This document shows positions 1-5,463 of a DNA stretch of 5,463 nucleotides, in pieces. Position 1 is the first letter of the stretch, and each line of letters opens with the position of its first letter. A program made the position numbers and the translations under genes. The notes beneath the pieces are model-generated. The model saw nothing but the letters and a program-made list of their open reading frames with translations. It did not search any database and was not told the DNA's origin. Origin of the DNA: Clostridiales bacterium (GTDB lineage Bacteria; Bacillota; Clostridia; Christensenellales; JAISNN01); NCBI GenBank assembly GCA_031289865.1, contig JAITOQ010000069.1, positions 1 to 5,463 of the forward strand, in the 5' to 3' direction.

Positions 1-2211
1 GACCTTTTCCGCATTAAAGAGTATCAAGACCTTGTATTCCGAGCCGAACCCCCAAACTATTCCCCCCACGACGTACATCAGTATAAACGATATGATGAAA
101 TAAAACAGCATAGCAATCGCCGTCATATACATCTTTGAGAGTAAAAACTGCCAACGCTTGTAAGGACGTATGAGTAGGAGTTTTATCGTACCCGTCGCGT
201 GTTCGCCCGCAATCGTCCCCGCGCCTATTACGATACCGACGACTATCAAAAATAGGTATAGGATATTAAAGCCGAAAATCATGTAGCCAAAGCCTCGGTC
301 AAGTCCCAAAGCGGTCGTAAGCTCGCCGATGGTTTCGCGGTTGTCGAGCATAAACCGTATCTGTGTGATATCGCTCTTTATAGAATATTTTGATACCCCG
401 AACATCATGACGTTGACTATACCGTATATACCGTTGAGGTCGTCGTCGGAAAGATTTTCATTCTCCAAAATGAGTGAAAAATTCACCTTCCTAATATAGT
501 CGTCGACATAACCGCTCTCGATAATCAAGGTCTTTCCGTCCTTTAAGACCTCTTCGTAGGACGCAAAGCCCAAATCGAGCGACTCATTGAGCGCGGCTTT
601 TAACTCCTCTCCGTACCCGTCGATAAAGTAACGAATTACGGCGTTATCATGAGAAATGCGCACGGCTTTTTTTAACAACGATTCGATCCGTCCGTCCAAA
701 AAGGCAAAGCTTGCCTCATACGTTTTTTGGTCGATTTTTATCGTCAAGCCAAGGTCTATAAGGTCTAAGGTATCCCTCATCATTTCCGTAAGATCCGAAA
801 CGTTGCTCTTTGTAAAAATATAACCGCCTTGCTGCATGGTCGTCACAAACGCGTCTATACTTTCAAAAACTCCCTTTGCGGTGAAATTTATGTTTAAAAG
901 GCTGTTTACCTCGCTGTTTTCGTCGCTTATGACGCTGTGCCGATCGCGAAACGCGCTATAAAGCTCCGGCGGCGGGGTGACATAAGATGATACCACGGAA
1001 GACCCCCTCTCCGATAGGAAAAAGAGGAAGTTTACCGACAATTCCGAATCCATATTGTAGTTTGTGGAGATCATGCGGTAAGCAAAATCGTACTTCGCCC
1101 AAAATTCCGCATATGCGGCACGGAGTACCGCCGTCTTTTCTTGAAACTCACGGCTGTTTCTGTCCCCCACCCGATCCGCGGCGAGAAGCGCGTCGCTCAA
1201 GGTTTCAAACGCTTCGCCGTATTCGAGAATGCTGTCCTTTATAAAATCATTATAGGTCTTTTGATAACCGCTACCGCGCAGATACCGAAGTAAGCGGTAG
1301 GAGCGGTCAAGCTTTCTCATAGAGGTAGAAATCTCGTCGCTCACGCTTTTAAAAACATGAACGTGAATGGGCTCCATATAGAGATTATAAAAGATAAAGT
1401 CCGCATATTCCGCACGGTCGTTGTTAAAGCTTGCAAACGCGGCATTCATGATACGGATTAAGCTTTCCTTGACGTCGAAATTTTTAAGCTCCGTTACAAG
1501 CGCATTGTTGTCGGGATAAACCAACTGCAAGGTTTCAGACGCCGAAAAAAGGAGTGCGCCGTCGGTTTGCAGCTGTGCGGAAATAGTTTCCGCGGAGAAA
1601 CCGCTGTTAAAAAGCGTCCAAATATAGTCCTCGTTCTTTTGCAGCGCAAATTCCTCGTTGTACGGGAGAAAAAGTCCGAAAAAGCCAAAATCCGATATCA
1701 CAAACCGTTGCACCGCGCCGGCATAACCCGCCTGCGCGACAAAATCGGAGCGGCCGGGGACGTAATACTGCGAAAAATCATAGAGGTCTATAAAATCTAT
1801 GTTCGCCGCCGCGATATCCGACACGGGATTGTGTCCGAGATAGTACTTTACCGGATCGACGGTGGCAAAGGTGTATTTCATTTCCTTGCTAAACGTCTCG
1901 TCAGCTTTTTTAGAATCGAGGTACGGAATGTCCAATTCCATATCGTCTATATACGCCGAACCGCTTACGCGGTCTAAGTATGTAAAATAATCCTCTTGTA
2001 CAACCGTGTCGCCCAAAAAGCTCATGATGTTCGCTATCGTATCGTCGGAAGGATTGTAGACGCACGCGGTAACAATCATAAAAATGATGACAAAAGCCGT
2101 CAGCACATAAAAGGTCGAGCTTTTAATAAACTTAAAAAGCTCTCCCCCGACTAACTTCGTCATGTCTCTGAAGTTAAAAAAGTTTTTGATTTTTGCAAAA
2201 AAACCTTTCAT
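1..2211 (-). CDS. ABC-2 type transporter permease, paralogue of upstream gene (3' end cut by window)
   Basis: The first 737 residues are visible and open to the window edge. Seen in the sequence: F-F-A-K-I-K N-terminus, G-E-L-F-K-F (23-28), TM1 at about 32-52, a large external region (53-640), TM2 at about 641-667, the ABC-2 signature TIAGEHATGTIKLLLIRP (666-683) and TM3 at about 692-720. The sequence breaks off after L-F-N-A-E-K-V, matching I-F-N-A-Q-K-T of the upstream protein (926-932). By comparison with that protein about 120 residues, holding the last three membrane segments, are missing, giving a full length near 860 aa. The external domain is about 170 residues shorter than its neighbour's, and I found no EF-hand loop or cysteine in it. 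The start is ATG at 2211, with GAGG seven bases upstream; the internal ATG at 2163 has a poorer site. It probably forms a heterodimer with the upstream permease, sharing an ATPase not seen here. The substrate is unknown. Confidence 0.92.
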   Translation of the reverse strand, partial: MKGFFAKIKNFFNFRDMTKLVGGELFKFIKSSTFYVLTAFVIIFMIVTACVYNPSDDTIANIMSFLGDTVVQEDYFTYLDRVSGSAYIDDMELDIPYLDSKKADETFSKEMKYTFATVDPVKYYLGHNPVSDIAAANIDFIDLYDFSQYYVPGRSDFVAQAGYAGAVQRFVISDFGFFGLFLPYNEEFALQKNEDYIWTLFNSGFSAETISAQLQTDGALLFSASETLQLVYPDNNALVTELKNFDVKESLIRIMNAAFASFNNDRAEYADFIFYNLYMEPIHVHVFKSVSDEISTSMRKLDRSYRLLRYLRGSGYQKTYNDFIKDSILEYGEAFETLSDALLAADRVGDRNSREFQEKTAVLRAAYAEFWAKYDFAYRMISTNYNMDSELSVNFLFFLSERGSSVVSSYVTPPPELYSAFRDRHSVISDENSEVNSLLNINFTAKGVFESIDAFVTTMQQGGYIFTKSNVSDLTEMMRDTLDLIDLGLTIKIDQKTYEASFAFLDGRIESLLKKAVRISHDNAVIRYFIDGYGEELKAALNESLDLGFASYEEVLKDGKTLIIESGYVDDYIRKVNFSLILENENLSDDDLNGIYGIVNVMMFGVSKYSIKSDITQIRFMLDNRETIGELTTALGLDRGFGYMIFGFNILYLFLIVVGIVIGAGTIAGEHATGTIKLLLIRPYKRWQFLLSKMYMTAIAMLFYFIISFILMYVVGGIVWGFGSEYKVLILFNAEKV

Positions 2212-2218
2212 TTTTATT

Positions 2219-2222
2219 CCTC
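2219..2222 (-). promoter_or_regulatory. Ribosome binding site of the downstream permease gene
   Basis: GAGG on the minus strand ends seven bases before the ATG at 2211 and extends to CGAGGAAT. Purine-rich sequence and near-ideal spacing support this start over the ATG at 2163, and show that the second gene can be translated independently of the first. Confidence 0.8.
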
Positions 2223-2231
2223 GTATTGTAT

Positions 2232-2250
2232 CGTTATTGTATGGATAACG
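2232..2250. other. Weak inverted repeat between the two permease genes
   Basis: CGTTAT (2232-2237) and ATAACG (2245-2250) form a perfect 6-bp stem with a 7-base loop. In the minus-strand transcript it lies ten bases before the GAGG of the second gene. A run of six T follows it on the plus strand only, so in the direction of these genes it is not a standard intrinsic terminator. With just two G-C pairs it is weak; it may be chance or a minor mRNA structure affecting translation of the second gene. Confidence 0.35.
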
Positions 2251-2293
2251 TTTTTTAATGCAGAATGCTTTTTTAATGCAGAATGCAGAATGC
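2251..2293. repeat. Short tandem repeat, two 18-bp units plus 7-bp remnant
   Basis: On the plus strand TTTTTTAATGCAGAATGC occurs at 2251-2268 and again, identically, at 2269-2286, followed by AGAATGC at 2287-2293. Inside it the heptamer GCAGAAT recurs. The array starts only two bases after the stop of the upstream permease gene, within the spacer before the next gene. The unit is a multiple of three, so changes in copy number would keep the reading phase between the two genes. Its role is unknown; it may be a simple slippage product or a small intergenic repeat family. Confidence 0.85.
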
Positions 2294-2295
2294 AA

Positions 2296-5200
2296 CTACA
2301 CTGCGTCGCGTTTTTCAAATATAATATACGTCGCGCCTAATATCACGGTCAAATATACAAAATACACTATCACCGAAAACCCGAAGGTCATATCCGCAAG
2401 CGACGGACCCGTCGAAAGATAAATAAACCAATCGGTGTTGTTAAAGATGATATACTTGTACCAATCGTTGCTCGATAAAAGTGCGGTGAGAATCGACGAG
2501 GCAAAAAAGACAAAGACCGACACCGCGACCGACGCCGCCCGCGACTTAAATATAGTCGAAACCATGACCGCGATACACGCGTACATAAAGCACGACACAA
2601 AATACAACAAATATTCGATAGCGATGATGGCAAGCGGCGACATAATCATAGTCTTTTGCGCGTTAAAGATGACTAACACCTCCCGCGACACAAGCCCCTT
2701 TAGCCCCTCCGCTCCGGGGACTCCGACCGCGCCGAAAAACAGCATGACGAGAAACGAAATCAAAAACATAGCAAAGAGCGTAATCCCGACATACAAAAGC
2801 TTTGCGGTGATAAACTGCCGCCGCCTAAACGGACGTATAAGCAAAAGCTTTACCGAACCCGTTTCGTATTCGCCAGCAATCGTCGCGGCTGCGATGACCA
2901 CGGTGATAAGCATGATAAATAGATAGATAAATCCTATACCGAACTGCATAAAACCGTAGCCGTTGTCGAGGCTCATCGCGTCAGTTAGGGACGTGTACTG
3001 CTCGATATTGTTAAAGAAAAACAGATCCTTTTGCGCGTCGCGCTGTATGGAATATTTTGTGATACCTATGCCCATGACGCTCAACATGCCGTAAATCTTT
3101 GAGAGGGCTTTGTCGTTGAGCCCGTTGTCGAGAGCGACCTTTGCGAGATAGATATTCGGGACGTAATCGGCGACAAGGGTCGCCTTTCTTGTGAATATAC
3201 GGCTATAGTATTTTAGGTTGTCGTAGAGTTTTATACCCGGATCGTTTTCCTCATAGATAGCGATGTATTTTGCGACGGTGTCGCGGTCAAAATAATCCCC
3301 GTCCACGAGAACCTCCACGGCATCCTCGTCCTTGTACACCCTAAACAATGCGGAAAGCGCGTCGTCGATCTGCCCCGCGATTATCGCGTAATTTTCCTCA
3401 TAAAACTCTTTAGTAATCACCGCCGTATAGCATTTGTCGACTATATCGGAAAACCCTTTCATTCTCTCTTCACGCGTCGGATAGTTGACCGTATCGTTTG
3501 CATGCGCAAAAAAGCTGTCGGTGCCGTCCATGAGCGTCACCGCAAATTTGCGAATGGTTTCTATCTTGATAGCTATGCTCTTTGCGGGCGAGATAAGGGT
3601 CGCCGCCGCTTTGTTAAAATTATTTAAAAAACGTCTATATTGATTCTCGTAAAGACGGTAGCCGTCGGGCTTTGTGGTCGAGTTTTTGGAGGGGAAATAT
3701 GCGTAGTTTATAATTCCTTCTCCCGCTCTCATGTATTGGTAAGACGACATGTATTGCAAGGAAAAGGACTCGAATACCTCGGTAAGCTCCTCTAAATAGT
3801 CCGCTTGATCGTCGTCGTTTCTATCCTCTAATTGGAGCAAGGTGAGCAGCTTTTCAAACTCCTCGCCTATCGAATACCCGATCGATTTTAAAAAGTCAGC
3901 CGAACTCTTGCCGTACGCTCCGTCGTTCTCAAAAAAGTTTAGCATTGCTTTGATATTGAGGAGGTTCTGAAAATGAGACGTCATGTTATACATGTATTGG
4001 TCATACAGCATTTGGTGAACGTCGCCCACCGCGACAAAGTAGAGGACAAAAGCCGTCAACGCCTTTGTGTCGCCCGAAAGCGAAGAAATAATGTCGATAT
4101 ATGTACCGAATATCTTGGATTGATTTGCAAAAATCTCCGATTGAATGGCGGGATCGGGGACGAGATGCGCCAAACTTTTTGCGTCAAAAAGCGGCAAAGT
4201 CTTTAAATAACTGTAAAAGCCCTTGTAATGCCCGTTCATATATTCGAGAATATAAGCGTATGTATGCTCGAAGCGCGCTTCGGCGGTTGCGTCCTCTATA
4301 TACGCCGCTTCCTCCTCCGCGGTCAATTCCCCCGCGTCCGCGAGTTCAAAATAGATAGCGGGCAAACAAGCGTTTATCTCCTCTTCCGTCGGTCGATATG
4401 CCGTCGCGGAAACGGCGACGTTGACGGCAAAATCTATGAGCGCGAGATTCGGCTCGTGAGCAATCGCTTGGAATATCCCGCTGATGTAGATTTCGTTAGC
4501 AAGCTCCTTTAGATCACGCTGCCCCGGAGCTACCGCCAAAAAGAATTCTACTGAGCTTACTCCGTGACGGCGGCAAAGACCCGTTTGTTCATACGCGCCG
4601 AATATCGCGTCGTCGATAGTCGTCGGGGTAATATTGCCGTAACCGAATAACGCGGTAAAATATTCGATATAAAACTTTTCGAGAGTATAGCCGTTGTCGT
4701 TTAGCTCGGGGTCTTTTAAGGAAGCAAAATTCCTATTTATCCTACTCACGACAAAGGATTTTGAGAGCGCGGCCGCGAGATTTGAACCCGCTCCGTAAAT
4801 TTCAAGGTAGTATTCGTTGTTTTCGAGGAGGGTAAACACGTCATCCGTCAAGCTGTTCGGTTTTCCTTGCGAAAAATCCTGCACCGCCCGCATGAGCGTA
4901 TCGCTGTTGACGATCAGTTTTAAAAAGTTTCTGTCGGTCTGTATGTATTCGATGAGTTCCTCGCTGAACCCCTTTGCGCGAAGCGCGTCCGTCATGTTTT
5001 TTGCGGGGTTGAGCTTTGCATAGTAGTCTTTCGGATCGGTCGTCAAAAAGTCCGCAAGCGCGTCGGTCGAACCCGTGCCGTAATATTCGTCGAGCATATC
5101 AAGCGCGGCGGTCGGAATACTCACTCCGAATTCGGATGCAACGGACAAAAGGTCGGAATCTATCCCGTCAATCATCGTAAAAATATCGATCTCTCCGTTT

Positions 5201-5445
5201 CCGTTCATCGCGGAGCTTATGAGATCGAGGAGCGAACCGCTGCCGCTGCTCGTCCCGTATAAAACTATGGTCAGCACAATAGAAAGCGTCAAAATAATCG
5301 CCGACGCCTTAAAGACCGCACTCCGAAAAAATTTAAAAAATTCGCCGCGAAGAAGCCTTTCCGTTTCGAGATGCTTTCGTTTCCCAAAACGCTTGTTTGG
5401 TTTGTGTTTTTTCGGCACTAAGATTTTTTTAAGAAAACTTTTCAT
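2296..5445 (-). CDS. ABC-2 type transporter permease with giant extracytoplasmic domain
   Basis: Predicted membrane subunit of an ABC transporter, 1049 aa; substrate unknown. Seen in the sequence: a basic N-terminus (residues 1-30), a G-E-F-F-K-F element (34-39), TM1 at about 46-63, a large mostly helical region (65-830), then a membrane block with hydrophobic segments at about 833-856, 880-908, 936-965, 970-990 and 1019-1043. The ABC-2 signature TIAGEYETGSVKLLLIRP lies at 855-872, and the C-terminus F-E-K-R-D-A-V resembles the usual ABC-2 ending. The basic N-terminus places the 765-residue region outside the membrane. Such domains are usually much smaller in ABC-2 permeases; YhgE/Pip-type proteins are the nearest known parallel in layout. 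Residues 541-552 match an EF-hand loop. External cysteines are C291, C360 and C672. The ATG is the only possible start because an in-frame TGA lies six codons upstream. The downstream neighbour is a paralogue. The permease call is firm; export or immunity roles are guesses. Confidence 0.93.
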   Translation of the reverse strand: MKSFLKKILVPKKHKPNKRFGKRKHLETERLLRGEFFKFFRSAVFKASAIILTLSIVLTIVLYGTSSGSGSLLDLISSAMNGNGEIDIFTMIDGIDSDLLSVASEFGVSIPTAALDMLDEYYGTGSTDALADFLTTDPKDYYAKLNPAKNMTDALRAKGFSEELIEYIQTDRNFLKLIVNSDTLMRAVQDFSQGKPNSLTDDVFTLLENNEYYLEIYGAGSNLAAALSKSFVVSRINRNFASLKDPELNDNGYTLEKFYIEYFTALFGYGNITPTTIDDAIFGAYEQTGLCRRHGVSSVEFFLAVAPGQRDLKELANEIYISGIFQAIAHEPNLALIDFAVNVAVSATAYRPTEEEINACLPAIYFELADAGELTAEEEAAYIEDATAEARFEHTYAYILEYMNGHYKGFYSYLKTLPLFDAKSLAHLVPDPAIQSEIFANQSKIFGTYIDIISSLSGDTKALTAFVLYFVAVGDVHQMLYDQYMYNMTSHFQNLLNIKAMLNFFENDGAYGKSSADFLKSIGYSIGEEFEKLLTLLQLEDRNDDDQADYLEELTEVFESFSLQYMSSYQYMRAGEGIINYAYFPSKNSTTKPDGYRLYENQYRRFLNNFNKAAATLISPAKSIAIKIETIRKFAVTLMDGTDSFFAHANDTVNYPTREERMKGFSDIVDKCYTAVITKEFYEENYAIIAGQIDDALSALFRVYKDEDAVEVLVDGDYFDRDTVAKYIAIYEENDPGIKLYDNLKYYSRIFTRKATLVADYVPNIYLAKVALDNGLNDKALSKIYGMLSVMGIGITKYSIQRDAQKDLFFFNNIEQYTSLTDAMSLDNGYGFMQFGIGFIYLFIMLITVVIAAATIAGEYETGSVKLLLIRPFRRRQFITAKLLYVGITLFAMFLISFLVMLFFGAVGVPGAEGLKGLVSREVLVIFNAQKTMIMSPLAIIAIEYLLYFVSCFMYACIAVMVSTIFKSRAASVAVSVFVFFASSILTALLSSNDWYKYIIFNNTDWFIYLSTGPSLADMTFGFSVIVYFVYLTVILGATYIIFEKRDAV
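3790..3825 (-). other. EF-hand-like calcium-binding loop coding segment (residues 541-552 of the 1049-aa permease)
   Basis: The segment encodes DRNDDDQADYLE. Positions 1, 3, 5, 7, 9 and 12 are D541, N543, D545, Q547, D549 and E552, matching the ligand pattern of a canonical EF-hand loop, including the glutamate at position 12. Helix-like sequence lies on both sides (about 527-540 and 550-562), as expected for helix-loop-helix. Departures are D instead of G at position 6 and A instead of a larger hydrophobic residue at position 8. It lies in the predicted external domain, where calcium is abundant. Only one loop is visible, whereas classical EF-hands are paired, so calcium binding is inferred. 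Confidence 0.5.
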
Positions 5446-5458
5446 ATTCCGTTCTTTT

Positions 5459-5462
5459 CCTC
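5459..5462 (-). promoter_or_regulatory. Probable ribosome binding site of the upstream permease gene, long spacing
   Basis: The minus strand reads TGAGGAAAAGAACGGAAT before the ATG at 5445. GAGG is the best Shine-Dalgarno match, but it lies 13 bases from the start codon, longer than usual; a weaker CGGA sits only a few bases from the ATG. The site overlaps a TGA at 5463-5461, in frame with this gene, which rules out any start further upstream. That TGA could also be the stop of a preceding gene, but the window ends there. Confidence 0.5.
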
Positions 5463-5463
5463 A

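Noticed and set aside
163..216. Recent duplication or gene conversion between the two signature-coding stretches (163-216 and 2830-2883)
   Set aside because: The proteins match closely here, but synonymous positions differ at many codons, so the copies are old rather than recently converted.
1567..1977. 136-codon plus-strand reading frame
   Set aside because: It is antisense to the external domain of the second permease gene, which is open across the whole stretch; the predicted protein is basic and shows no domain.
2161..2163. ATG at residue 17 of the second permease as the true start
   Set aside because: The ATG at 2211 has a far better ribosome binding site, and the extra basic N-terminus resembles that of the paralogue.
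2225..2241. Two TACAAT hexamers on the minus strand (2241-2236 and 2230-2225) as possible -10 boxes for the second gene
   Set aside because: No acceptable -35 box lies 16-18 bases upstream of either. They come from a near-duplicate pair (TCGTATTGTA, TCGTTATTGTA), and the short spacer suits cotranscription.
2232..2256. Hairpin plus T6 as an intrinsic terminator on the plus strand
   Set aside because: The stem has six pairs with only two G-C, and no plus-strand gene ends here; the T run belongs to the tandem repeat.
2435..2926. 163-codon plus-strand reading frame
   Set aside because: It lies antisense to the C-terminal membrane block of the complete permease gene, whose protein has clear family signatures there. 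The frame has no recognisable domain and is best explained as a shadow.
3973..4512. Three overlapping plus-strand reading frames of 77-94 codons
   Set aside because: They overlap each other in different frames and are antisense to the complete permease gene; their composition is typical of noncoding shadows.

Overview
The window holds two long genes, both on the minus strand, in tandem and 84 bp apart. They look like an operon of two related ABC-2 type transporter permeases. The first in transcription order (5445 to 2296, 1049 aa) is complete. The second (from 2211 down to the window edge) is open for all 737 codons visible and lacks only its C-terminal part. Nothing credible is encoded on the plus strand.

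Both proteins share one layout. A short basic cytoplasmic N-terminus with a G-E-x-F-K-F element is followed by one membrane segment, then a very large, mostly helical domain predicted to lie outside the membrane (about 765 aa in the first, about 590 aa in the second). A C-terminal membrane block follows, carrying the ABC-2 signature T-I-A-G-E-x-x-T-G-x-x-K-L-L-L-I-R-P. The membrane blocks and the stretch just before them align almost without gaps, while synonymous codons differ widely, so the pair is an old duplication. The roughly 170-residue length difference lies in the middle of the external domain. There the first protein carries a sequence matching an EF-hand calcium-binding loop that I did not find in the second.

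The intergenic gap contains two perfect 18-bp tandem repeats plus a partial third, a weak inverted repeat and a good ribosome binding site. One TAG is the only stop between the two reading frames, which are in the same phase. No ATP-binding subunit is visible. ABC-2 permeases need one, so it is probably encoded nearby outside the window or elsewhere.

The organism is most likely a Gram-positive bacterium of the Clostridia (Bacillota). The basis is purine-rich GAGG ribosome binding sites, ABC-2 permeases resembling Firmicutes bacitracin/lantibiotic-type permeases in their core, and codon use mixing GCG, ACG and TCG with frequent ATA and TTT. This is a weak inference. The substrate is unknown. 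A plausible reading is that the two permeases form a heterodimer with two large domains reaching into the cell-wall space.
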